Shown one piece after another: positions 42,050 through 50,018 of a stretch of 64,000 bases of DNA. Origin of the DNA: UBA4417 sp031550085 (GTDB taxonomy: Bacteria; Bacteroidota; Bacteroidia; Bacteroidales; UBA4417); NCBI GenBank assembly GCA_031550085.1, contig JAVBOY010000022.1, positions 62,001-126,000 of the forward strand, written 5' to 3'. Under the pieces are notes generated by a model. The model did not search any database and was not told where the DNA came from. It saw nothing but the letters and a program-made list of their open reading frames with translations. The position numbers and the translations under genes were made by a program. Numbering within the stretch: position 1 is the stretch's first letter; every line of letters starts with the position of its first letter.

Positions 42050-43351
42050 TTAGACTTCCAGGTATTTGGTATTTATTTTTGATTTATACAGCAAAAACAC
42101 CTCGAAACAGCTTCCTTTACCCAGCTCGCTGCTCACCTTTACTTTGCCGCCGTGCGCCTCCACAATGGTTTTTACATAAAACAATCCCAAACCGAAGCCT
42201 TTCACATCATGCACTTTTCCGGTGGGGACCCGGTACAATTTGTTGAAAATAAGCTTTTGATTTTCCCCACTGATGCCGATTCCGCAGTCAGAAATGGAAA
42301 TGGTGATTCCCGCATCGTTAGAAGTCGTTGTTAACGTGATATTGGGGCTTTCCGGAGAATATTTATTGGCATTTTCGAGTAAATTATTAATCACATTTTC
42401 AATATGGAGTTTGTCGGCAAAAAGAATCGACCGGCTGGCTTTCAGATTAACGCTCAACTGCCCGCAACGCTCCTTCATTGTCAATTGGAAATTTTCAGCA
42501 ATGTTCCGGATCATATCATGCAAATCGAATTCCGAAAGCTTAAATTTCAATTTCCCTTTTTCAAAGGCCGAAGTTTGCAATACCTGTTCCACCTGCGATT
42601 TTAAGCGCGCATTTTCATCGTAAATAATCCGCACATACTTTCTCGTTTTTTCTTCCGAAGCCAGTATCGACGAGTTTTGCAACATTTCGCTGGCCAGGGA
42701 AATCGTGGCAATCGGCGTTTTAAACTCGTGGGTCATGTTGTTGATGAAATCGTTTTTCATATCGGCCAGTTTTTTGTGCTGCAAAAAGCGCCAAACCGTA
42801 TAGCCCACGCAAAGCACCAATACGGTAATCAATACGCCGCTCAATATAATACCCGGAAGGATTTTCCGCCATACATACGTATTTTCGTTGGGGAAATAGG
42901 CGGCCAAAACAAAGGTACAATCATCGCACAACAAACTCAATCCCACAAAGTGGGGCGATTTCATCAACTGGTCTTTTGCCGACATGCTCGAGATTTCCAG
43001 TAAAGTCGAGTCGCTTTTGTTAATGATGCCGTAAACATATTTTTCCGATGAAATGCCGACGGCCGTAAACTCGACACTTACCAACGAGTTGAGTACGACT
43101 TTGTTAAAGGTGGGAGAGATTTCCAAATTCTGATGCAACGTATCGCTGGTAGGGCCTACTTCCAGGCGGCAGAGGTTGTTTTTTACAAAAATCTGGTTTA
43201 CAACACTTTTTAATGCAACGTTTATTTTGTTATTAAAATTATTCTCTTCCAGTTGGTAGACATTCCGGATCCAGTAAAATTGAAGCAAAACAATACCCAA
43301 CAGCGTGATACTCAATATACTGATTATGGTGATAAAAGTCTGTTTTTTCAT
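42050..43351 (-). CDS. Membrane sensor histidine kinase
   Basis: A 433-residue kinase with two membrane helices (about 7-29 and 167-187) bracketing a periplasmic sensor of about 135 residues that matches no family I recognise. The HisKA H-box is NNMTHEFKTPIATISL with the phospho-accepting histidine near 209. The ATPase domain shows NLLENANKYSP (N-box), ISDCGIGIS (G1), VKGFGLGLFYVK (G2) and GKGSCFEV. No response regulator is encoded on either side, although Bacteroidota kinases of this build are usually paired; the partner is presumably elsewhere. Its 3' end leads straight into array R4. Confidence 0.9.
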   Translation of the reverse strand: MKKQTFITIISILSITLLGIVLLQFYWIRNVYQLEENNFNNKINVALKSVVNQIFVKNNLCRLEVGPTSDTLHQNLEISPTFNKVVLNSLVSVEFTAVGISSEKYVYGIINKSDSTLLEISSMSAKDQLMKSPHFVGLSLLCDDCTFVLAAYFPNENTYVWRKILPGIILSGVLITVLVLCVGYTVWRFLQHKKLADMKNDFINNMTHEFKTPIATISLASEMLQNSSILASEEKTRKYVRIIYDENARLKSQVEQVLQTSAFEKGKLKFKLSEFDLHDMIRNIAENFQLTMKERCGQLSVNLKASRSILFADKLHIENVINNLLENANKYSPESPNITLTTTSNDAGITISISDCGIGISGENQKLIFNKLYRVPTGKVHDVKGFGLGLFYVKTIVEAHGGKVKVSSELGKGSCFEVFLLYKSKINTKYLEV

Positions 43352-43482
43352 GGTTCAAAATTACTTAGAATCCATTTGCAATCAGTTGCTTAACAATATT
43401 TTAACAAAATTATGGTTTCATAATAAACCCTTATTCGGCTAAGTGGCAATGATTTTGTACTTTCGCATCCAAAATCTGTTTT

Positions 43483-43890
43483 ATGGAAACCATTCAAATC
43501 GAATATCTTGGCGATTTACGTACAACAGCCGTCCACGTACAATCCGGCAACCAGTTATTAACCGATGCGCCGCTCGACAACAAAGGCAAGGGTGAAACAT
43601 TTTCCCCGACCGATTTGTTCGTAACGGCATTGGGAGGGTGTATCATCACAACCATTGGAATTGCGGCACAAGCGCATGGCTTTTCGGTGGACGGAACCAA
43701 ATTGCGGGTAACCAAAATTATGGCGCAAAATCCCCGCCGCATCGGTGAAATCATTGTGGAAATGGATTTTCCGCCGTTTGAATATTCCGACAAAGAGAAA
43801 AAGATTATCCAATATGCCACACATACCTGCCCGGTTAGTGTCAGCTTGCACCCCGACGTAAAGCAAACGATTGCCTTCAATTTTCAATAA
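43483..43890 (+). CDS. OsmC-family protein
   Basis: A 135-residue OsmC/Ohr-fold protein. The first reactive cysteine is in VTALGGCIITTIG near residue 52 and the second in THTCPVSVSLHPDV near 113, the pair that in OsmC/Ohr reduces organic hydroperoxides using thiols. N-terminal PTDLFVTALGGC matches the OsmC (YhfA-like) rather than the Ohr subfamily. A -7-like element TACTTTCG lies at 43458. The last 20 nt overlap a possible TTG start of the following DNA methyltransferase gene. Confidence 0.88.
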   Translation: METIQIEYLGDLRTTAVHVQSGNQLLTDAPLDNKGKGETFSPTDLFVTALGGCIITTIGIAAQAHGFSVDGTKLRVTKIMAQNPRRIGEIIVEMDFPPFEYSDKEKKIIQYATHTCPVSVSLHPDVKQTIAFNFQ

Positions 43891-45421
43891 TAAGTTTTGC
43901 AAAATAACCACCGATTTGAATTCCAAGGATAAAAAACTCAGCATTGGCAATGTCTTTACTCCCATCGAATGGGGGCAATTTGCTATTGCCGAATTTGATC
44001 TTTATTCAAAATGGATGAACGGAGCCACGATTTTCGATCCGACCATGGGCGAAGGCAACCTGCTGGAGGCCTTGGTTGAATTCGGGCTGTACGAAGGGAA
44101 ACGAATCGAAGAGCTTCCCGTTTCCAACCTGTTTGGAAACGAGCTGAATACCAAATATTACAAACAGGCGCTCAAAAAATTTCGTGAAAAGTACCGGGTA
44201 AACATGTCGAAGAATTTCACAAACGAGGATTTTCTTTTGCTTGAAAACAAGGCTTTCGATTTCGTTTTCGGCAATCCGCCCTGGCAGAATTTTGTGGACT
44301 TGCCCGACGAGTACAAAGAAAAAATCAAACCCTATTTTTTTACGTACGATTTAATTAAAAACAGCCAGGATCTTTTGTTGGGCGGAAGCCGGATCGACTT
44401 TGCCGCCTTGATCATTCAGCGTGCCATCAAAGATTTTCTAAAACCCGGCGGCGAAGCCGTGTTTTTCATGCCGCTTTCGCTTTTGCTTAACGATGGTGCC
44501 AATCAGAATTTCAGGACTTACAGCATCAATCACGTCAACTATTCGATTGAAAAAGTGTATGATTTTGAAACCCTGGATATTTTCGGTAAAATTTCGACAC
44601 GGTACGGATTGGCGCATTTTAAAAGGGATCAGAAACCTTCATTTCCCATTGCCTATTTGCGCATGGAAAACGAAAACTGGGTTCAACATGTTGCAAAGCC
44701 CTTATTTGCTTCTACCGACCCGCTCAGCATTATTGGAAATAACGAAGAAGACCTATTGGATGATTTCGAACCCATTGCGATACCCAAAGAATCCTTGCCA
44801 CGGCAAGGAATAAACACTTGCGGAGCCAACGAACTGTTTTTCTTCGATACCTGTTGTGAACTGGACGAAGAAACGGTTTTGCTTTCCAATAAAAGGGTCG
44901 ACTCGGTTCCGTTACCCAAAGAATTCATATATCCTTTGTTAACGGCCGGAGAATTTGAAACTTCCCCCAATCAGCCGTCAAAATGGGTTTTAATCCCGTA
45001 TAACAAAAACGGAAAGCCTTTGGAATTGAGTCAACTGGAGGAATTCCCATCCCTGAAAAAATATTTATTCCGCCACAAAACTGCGTTGAAAAACCGGAAA
45101 GGAACCATGCTGAGCGCCATTTTGAACCGGGGACATTGGTGGGCAATGCTGGGAGTCGGGGAATACAATTTTTTTCCCTACAAAATTGTTTGGGAAGCCT
45201 ATGGGAAAACCACGTTTTCTCCCAAGCTTTTTGAAGGAAACTGGCAGGCCAACCAATCTTTGCAGGCATTTATCCCGGTAAGGTTAAAAAAAGAAGCGTT
45301 GCGGATACTGAAAAGATTGCAAGACAAGCGGATTGAAAAATATTTACGGTCCCTCAAAATGGAAGGTACCATGAATTGGGCGCAGCCCGGAAAAATAAAG
45401 AAATTTGTGGAAATAAATTAA
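43871..45421 (+). CDS. Solitary N6-adenine DNA methyltransferase with TaqI-like recognition domain
   Basis: 516 residues if begun at TTG 43871, or 501 from TTG 43916; no ATG precedes motif I, so the start is uncertain. The SAM motif IFDPTMGEGNLLE is near 55-67 and the catalytic motif IV is FGNPPWQNF near 133-141 (NPPW marks amino-methylating N6-adenine enzymes of gamma type). The C-terminal part (about 365-480), with GHWWAMLGVGEYNFFPYKIVWEAYG, looks like a TaqI-type target-recognition domain. No restriction endonuclease gene is beside it, so it is either an orphan methylase or half of a split system. The target sequence is unknown. Confidence 0.8.
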   Translation: MPSIFNNKFCKITTDLNSKDKKLSIGNVFTPIEWGQFAIAEFDLYSKWMNGATIFDPTMGEGNLLEALVEFGLYEGKRIEELPVSNLFGNELNTKYYKQALKKFREKYRVNMSKNFTNEDFLLLENKAFDFVFGNPPWQNFVDLPDEYKEKIKPYFFTYDLIKNSQDLLLGGSRIDFAALIIQRAIKDFLKPGGEAVFFMPLSLLLNDGANQNFRTYSINHVNYSIEKVYDFETLDIFGKISTRYGLAHFKRDQKPSFPIAYLRMENENWVQHVAKPLFASTDPLSIIGNNEEDLLDDFEPIAIPKESLPRQGINTCGANELFFFDTCCELDEETVLLSNKRVDSVPLPKEFIYPLLTAGEFETSPNQPSKWVLIPYNKNGKPLELSQLEEFPSLKKYLFRHKTALKNRKGTMLSAILNRGHWWAMLGVGEYNFFPYKIVWEAYGKTTFSPKLFEGNWQANQSLQAFIPVRLKKEALRILKRLQDKRIEKYLRSLKMEGTMNWAQPGKIKKFVEIN

Positions 45422-45462
45422 AACAAGAAAAGTTCTCTGATTACATAAAAATTGCTTTCGTT

Positions 45463-45840
45463 ATGACCCTTGGACTAAGCTTGACAAAAGAACTGATCGT
45501 TACGTATGAAAAAACAGCCTCCGTTTACGGATCGGGGACAGTGGAAGTATTTGCAACCCCTGCCATGATTGCCTTTATGGAGCATACGGCCATGGAATCC
45601 GTGCTTCCGTTTTTGCCGCAAGGAGCCGTCACTGTGGGTACCGAAGTTTGCATCAAACACTTGAAAGCCTCTCCCGTTGGAAGCAAAATTACCTGCACCG
45701 CCACTTTAACCGCTGTCGACAACCGCAAGCTGCAATTTGACGTCAAGGCTTATGATGGTGATGATTTGATCGGCGAAGGCACCCACGAGCGCGTGATTGT
45801 CGATAAACAACGCTTCTTGGAAAAAATCTATGCTAACTGA
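45463..45840 (+). CDS. Hotdog-fold thioesterase (FlK-like)
   Basis: 125 residues from the ATG at 45463. An upstream in-frame start (45376) would run through the end of the methyltransferase gene. The fold markers are ATPAMIAFMEHTAMESVLPFL near 27-47, with the catalytic-type EHTAM, then VGTEVCIKHLKASPVGS near 55-71 and IGEGTHERVIVD near 104-115. This is the layout of the fluoroacetyl-CoA thioesterase FlK and related broad acyl-CoA thioesterases. A cytoplasmic acyl-CoA clean-up role is likely; true fluoroacetate defence is not implied. It follows the DNA methyltransferase gene by 41 nt and ends at array R5. Confidence 0.8.
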   Translation: MTLGLSLTKELIVTYEKTASVYGSGTVEVFATPAMIAFMEHTAMESVLPFLPQGAVTVGTEVCIKHLKASPVGSKITCTATLTAVDNRKLQFDVKAYDGDDLIGEGTHERVIVDKQRFLEKIYAN

Positions 45841-46130
45841 GAATTATGAATTAAAAATTACGAATGAGTTTTAGATACAAGTAAACGGGTTTTTAATTAC
45901 AGGAGGCAGAAAGGAAAAAGCAGAAGGCGGAAAGCATTTAAGATACAAAATAAACAATTAAACAGTTAAACGATTAAACAGGCATTTCACTCTTCACGCT
46001 TCACAAATAAACAATTAAACAGGCATTTCACTCTTCACTGTTCACCCTTCACAAATAAACAGTTCAACAACTCAACAATTCAATAAACATCCATTTCACA
46101 TTACAAAAATCACATTAAACCCAAAATACA
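45841..46130 (+). repeat. Composite 7/8-nt phrase array R5, between thioesterase and RNA methyltransferase genes
   Basis: Non-coding. Here the genes are on the plus strand and the whole array is reversed compared with R1-R4. It runs AATTATGAATTAAAAATTAC, a TAAACGGGT octamer region, GGCAGAAAGGAAAAAGCAGA, AATTAAACAGTTAAACGATT octamers, TTCACTC/TTCACGC heptamers and AACAGTTCAACAACTCAACA, ending about 50 nt before the next gene. No 38-bp core is present. Confidence 0.8.
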
Positions 46131-48311
46131 TTGACCGAAAATCCGCTATTTGTCGCAAAAACCTATGCCGGGCTTGAAGAAGTTTTGGCCAACGAACTCA
46201 CCCAATTGGGAGCCGGAAACATTGAAGTGTTGACCCGAGCCGTGGAATTTACCGGCGACCAGAAACTTATGTACGCCGCAAACTACAATTGCCGTACTGC
46301 ATTGCGCGTCTTGAAATCCCTGCACCGCTTCGAACTGGATAACGAAGACGATTTGTATTTGAATGTAAACCGTTTTCCCTGGGAACAATACTTTTCCATC
46401 CAACAAACCTTTGCCGTGGATGCCGTGGTGTTTGATTCGGAAATGACCCATTCGCACTTTGTAGCGTTGCGAACCAAAGACGCCATTTGCGACCGCTTCC
46501 GCGAGAGAAATAACGGCCGCCGCCCGTCCGTGGATACCGACAATCCCGATTTCCGGGTTCACATACACATTAGTCAAAATGCCTGCGATATCCAACTGGA
46601 CAGTTCCGGCGCTTCGCTGCACAAACGCGGCTACCGGGTTTCAAATGCCGAAGCTCCTCTGAGCGAAGTTTTGGCCGCCGGCTTGGTTTTATTGAGCGGT
46701 TGGAAGAAAAACTGCCAATTTATCGATCCCATGTGTGGTTCGGGCACTTTGCTGATCGAAGCCGCTTTGATCGCCAACAACATTCCTTGCGGCATGTACC
46801 GGAAAGATTTCGGTTTTATGTATTGGAACGATTTCGACCGCGACCTGTTTGAAGAAGTCAAAGCCGAAGCGTTTGACCGGCAAACCGAATTCGAGTACGA
46901 AATTGTAGGCTATGATATTTCATCCAGAAACCTTTCGGCTGCCAAGGCCAATGTAAAAGCCGCCAAGTTGCACAAAGACATCCAATTGCAGGTTGCAGAC
47001 ATCCGCAATCTGACGCTGGATTTCGAGCAACCCGGATACCTTATTACGAATCCGCCTTACGGCGAACGGGTTAAATCCGATGATATCGTTGGATTGTACC
47101 GGGACCTGGGAGATGTGTTAAAGAAAAATTTCCAGAATTATACCGCTTGGGTGATTAGCGCCGATTTTTGGGCCTTGAAAAACATCGGGCTGAAATCCTC
47201 GCAAACCCTCAATGTATGGAACGGTCCATTGGAATGCAAAGTGTTGAAGTTTGAATTGTATCAGGGATCGAAGAAAGGGAAATACCTGAGCCGGGAAGAA
47301 GAAGGAATGCAGAAAGCAGAAAGCAGAAGGAATAAAATAGAGGAAGCAGGGGAAATGGAGGATGAACACCGAATGCCGAAAGCGAAAAACAAAAGGGATA
47401 AAATAGAGGAAGCAGGGGAAATGGGGGAATCACCTTGGATGCAGAAAGCAGAAGGCAGAACGGAAAGCTTTTCGAAAGTAAAACGCGACCGGGGCGATCT
47501 GGGTAAATCCTTAAGCCGTCAAGAAAAACAAGACCTTCGAAGGAAATTCTTCACGGATGGAGAATCCGAAAATATGGGAGAAAAGGGCGCTTTTTCAAAA
47601 GAAAAAGAATCTTTTGCCGAGCGTAAATCAAGAAGTTTCGACAGGAAAGAGGATAAACCCTTTGGCGAACGTAAACCCCGGAGTTTTTACAACAAGGAAG
47701 ACAAACCCTTTCGCGAACGCAAACCACGTAGTTTTGACAACAAGGAAGACAAACCCTTTCGCGAACGCAAACCACGTAGTTTCGACAACAAGGAAGACAA
47801 CCCTTTTGGTGAACGAAAATCAAGAAGTTTCGACAGGAAAGAAGATAAACCCTTTGGTGAACGTAGACCCCGTAGTTTCGACAACAAGGAAGCCAAACCT
47901 TTTCGCGAACGCAAACCACGTAGTTTCGACAACAAGGAAGCCAAATCTTTTGGTGAACGTAAACCTCGAAGTTTCGATCGAAAAGAAGACAAACCTTTTC
48001 ACGAACGCAAACCCCGGAGTTTTGATAAAAAGGAAGACAAGCCTTTCCGCGAACGTAAACCCCGGAGTTTTGATAAAAAAGAAGACAAACCTTTTCGCGA
48101 ACGTAAACCCCGGAGTTTTGACAAAAAAGAAGATAAACCTTTTAAAGAGCGAAAATCAAGCGGTTTCGATAAAAAGGAAGACAAACCCTTGACGGCAGGG
48201 CGCAAATCGTTTATCGAGCGCCGTTCATTCGAACGCCCGCCGCTGGAAGGAGAAAAAGTCTATTTCAACGACAAATCCGAAAAAAAGCAACGCCCGCGCA
48301 CAAAAAAATAA
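46131..48311 (+). CDS. THUMP-domain RNA methyltransferase (RlmL-like) with long charged repeat tail
   Basis: 726 residues, starting at TTG 46131 (LFVAKTYAGLEEVLANEL is the normal family N-terminus and no ATG precedes it). The THUMP domain is about 50-165 and the Rossmann methyltransferase core about 180-380: FIDPMCGSGTLLIEAAL near 197, GYDISSRNL near 262 and ITNPPYGERVK near 305 (NPPY, N2-guanine type). RlmL-like enzymes make m2G2445 in 23S rRNA. The usual protein ends near residue 390. Here a Lys/Glu-rich insert with a 22-residue duplication (about 390-446) is followed by 12 copies of a 16-residue unit (KEDKPFxERKPRSFDx), about 497-688. The tail is probably disordered and may bind RNA. The gene is 6 nt before miaB. 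Confidence 0.85.
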   Translation: MTENPLFVAKTYAGLEEVLANELTQLGAGNIEVLTRAVEFTGDQKLMYAANYNCRTALRVLKSLHRFELDNEDDLYLNVNRFPWEQYFSIQQTFAVDAVVFDSEMTHSHFVALRTKDAICDRFRERNNGRRPSVDTDNPDFRVHIHISQNACDIQLDSSGASLHKRGYRVSNAEAPLSEVLAAGLVLLSGWKKNCQFIDPMCGSGTLLIEAALIANNIPCGMYRKDFGFMYWNDFDRDLFEEVKAEAFDRQTEFEYEIVGYDISSRNLSAAKANVKAAKLHKDIQLQVADIRNLTLDFEQPGYLITNPPYGERVKSDDIVGLYRDLGDVLKKNFQNYTAWVISADFWALKNIGLKSSQTLNVWNGPLECKVLKFELYQGSKKGKYLSREEEGMQKAESRRNKIEEAGEMEDEHRMPKAKNKRDKIEEAGEMGESPWMQKAEGRTESFSKVKRDRGDLGKSLSRQEKQDLRRKFFTDGESENMGEKGAFSKEKESFAERKSRSFDRKEDKPFGERKPRSFYNKEDKPFRERKPRSFDNKEDKPFRERKPRSFDNKEDNPFGERKSRSFDRKEDKPFGERRPRSFDNKEAKPFRERKPRSFDNKEAKSFGERKPRSFDRKEDKPFHERKPRSFDKKEDKPFRERKPRSFDKKEDKPFRERKPRSFDKKEDKPFKERKSSGFDKKEDKPLTAGRKSFIERRSFERPPLEGEKVYFNDKSEKKQRPRTKK
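47301..47466 (+). repeat. Array-like phrase inside the RNA methyltransferase coding region
   Basis: Contains GCAGAAAGCAGAAAGCAGAA at its start and GCAGAAAGCAGAAGGCAG at its end. In between is a 66-bp direct duplication: AATAAAATAGAGGAAGCAGG at 47331 and GATAAAATAGAGGAAGCAGG at 47397. The wording closely resembles the GGCAGAAAGG-AAAAAGCAGAAGGC phrase of array R5 and the ACAGAAGGCAGAAGGC phrase of R3. It is in frame and free of stops. Confidence 0.6.
47619..48194 (+). repeat. Twelve 48-bp tandem repeats in the methyltransferase tail
   Basis: Each unit encodes 16 residues of the form ERKPRSFD-[KNR]-KEDKPF-[GRHK]. Units differ mainly at synonymous or single positions. Later units (9-11) are nearly identical, suggesting recent unit duplication. 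Confidence 0.95.
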
Positions 48312-48317
48312 TAGAAC

Positions 48318-49640
48318 GTGAGTAAAAAACTATATATCGAAACCTATGGCTGCCAGATGAATTTTTCGGATAGCGAAATCGTAGGTTCTATCCTGAAAAA
48401 TCATGATTACGAATCCACGGCTGACATCAAAGCTGCCGACCTGATTCTGGTAAACACCTGTTCCATTCGTGACAATGCCGAACAACGCGTGCGTGCCCGC
48501 CTTTCGGAAATGAAAGCCCTGAAAAAGAAAAATCCCCAGTTGAAAATCGGAATTCTCGGTTGCATGGCCGAACGCTTGAAAGACCAGCTTTTGGAAGAAG
48601 AACGCCACGTCGATTTAATTGTAGGGCCCGACGGCTACCGTTCGTTGCCGCAACTGCTGCAACAAACCGAAACCGGACAAAAAGTCGTAAATGTGCTGCT
48701 TTCGGCCGAAGAAACCTATGCCGATATTTCGCCCGTTCGTTTGGGCGACGACGGCGTGACCGCATTTATCAGCATTATGCGCGGTTGCGAAAATTTCTGC
48801 GCCTACTGCGTTGTACCCTATACCCGGGGAAAAGAACGCAGCCGCAACATGCAAACCATTCTGAATGAAGCGGCCGGCTTATTCGAACAAGGATTCCGGG
48901 AAGTGACCCTGTTGGGACAAAATGTCAATTCCTACCGTTGGGAAGAAAACGGTTCCGTCGTTAAATTTCCCGAATTATTGGAAGCCGTTGCCAGGGTGAA
49001 TCCCAAACTTCGGGTCCGTTTTGCCACTTCGCACCCCAAAGATTTGTCCGATGAACTGTTGCATGTGATTGCCAACTATCCCAATGTATGCAAAGCCGTC
49101 CATTTGCCGGTACAAAGCGGCAGTTCGCGCATGCTGAAACAAATGAACCGCTCGTACGACCGTGAATGGTATTTGCAACGCATCAAAGCCATCCAAACGA
49201 TTGTACCCGAATGTAGCCTTTCGACAGATGTGATTGCCGGGTTTTGCGGCGAAACCGAAGAAGACCATCAGGAAACCCTGAGTTTGATGCGTCAGGTGGG
49301 CTATGCGGCTGCCTTTATGTTCCAGTATTCCGAACGCTCCAATACCGCTGCCGCAAAAAAATACCGAGACGATGTACCTGAAGAAGTAAAGAGCCGCCGT
49401 TTGACGGAAATCATCCATTTGCAGCAGCTGTTATCGTTAGAAAGCAATCAAAAAGATATTGGAAAAACTTTTGAAGTATTGATCGAAGGCGTATCGAAAC
49501 GAAGTCAGGAGCAATTTTTCGGCCGTACCTCGCAAAACAAGGTGGTGGTATTTCCCTGCGGTAATTTTAAAATCGGCGATTACGCCCAAGTCAAAATTAC
49601 CGATTGCTCCGCAGCCACGCTGAAAGGAGAGCTTGTTTAA
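48318..49640 (+). CDS. miaB: tRNA-2-methylthio-N6-dimethylallyladenosine synthase
   Basis: A 440-residue radical-SAM methylthiotransferase that adds a methylthio group to i6A37 of tRNAs reading UNN codons. It starts at GTG 48318 (MSKKLYIETYGCQMNFSDSE). The N-terminal cluster cysteines are in YGCQMN near 11, VNTCSIRDNAEQRV near 48 and GCMAERL near 83. The radical-SAM triad CENFCAYC is near 156-163, followed by VPYTRGKERSR. The C-terminal TRAM domain spans about 375-440. IRDNAEQRV and TRGKERSR favour MiaB over RimO or MtaB. It is closely linked to the preceding methyltransferase gene, giving an RNA-modification operon. Confidence 0.95.
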   Translation: MSKKLYIETYGCQMNFSDSEIVGSILKNHDYESTADIKAADLILVNTCSIRDNAEQRVRARLSEMKALKKKNPQLKIGILGCMAERLKDQLLEEERHVDLIVGPDGYRSLPQLLQQTETGQKVVNVLLSAEETYADISPVRLGDDGVTAFISIMRGCENFCAYCVVPYTRGKERSRNMQTILNEAAGLFEQGFREVTLLGQNVNSYRWEENGSVVKFPELLEAVARVNPKLRVRFATSHPKDLSDELLHVIANYPNVCKAVHLPVQSGSSRMLKQMNRSYDREWYLQRIKAIQTIVPECSLSTDVIAGFCGETEEDHQETLSLMRQVGYAAAFMFQYSERSNTAAAKKYRDDVPEEVKSRRLTEIIHLQQLLSLESNQKDIGKTFEVLIEGVSKRSQEQFFGRTSQNKVVVFPCGNFKIGDYAQVKITDCSAATLKGELV

Positions 49641-50018
49641 TTGAAAGTTGAGAATGGAAAATTGAAGTTGATTCGTTAACAGGTTTACGGGTAATAAGTT
49701 TACCATTCACCTTTTACTCTCCTGTACCAATAAACAATTCAACAACTCAACGATTCAACAGTTCAACCGACTACTCACCGTTCACAAATAAATGATTAAA
49801 CAGGCATTTTACTTTATGCGATTAAAACAGAATAATATTAGATTTAATTATCGTAGTCAAAAAAAATAAGGTTACTCCTATTTCACCCTCTACCGTTGAC
49901 CTTGCACCTTTAACCATTTCCACAACTTCCCCGTTTTCCCTATTTACCCATTTCACCAAATAAACAATTAAACGATTAAACAGACATTTCACCTTTCACT
50001 CAAAAACTAAATAACAAT
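49641..50018 (+). repeat. Composite 7/8-nt phrase array R6, between miaB and the YD-repeat gene
   Basis: Non-coding. It starts at the miaB stop with ATTGAAAGTTGAGAATGGAA. It then shows TTCAACAACTCAACGATTCA octamers, the inverted 38-bp core (49815-49852), CCTTTAACCATTTCCACAAC, and AAATAAACAATTAAACGATT before the next ATG. Orientation is as in R5. Confidence 0.8.
49815..49852 (+). repeat. 38-bp conserved core, copy in R6 (inverted relative to R1, R2, R4)
   Basis: Plus strand begins TATGCGATTAAAACAG and ends TTAATTATC, the reverse complement of the core at 27569-27606 with few changes. Relative to gene direction it has the same orientation as the other three copies. Confidence 0.8.

Noticed and set aside
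47551..48205. Several long open frames on the minus strand over the methyltransferase tail
   Set aside because: They are mirror readings of the 48-bp tandem repeat; cysteine/leucine-rich repeats with no start context or family, while the plus frame continues a conserved enzyme.
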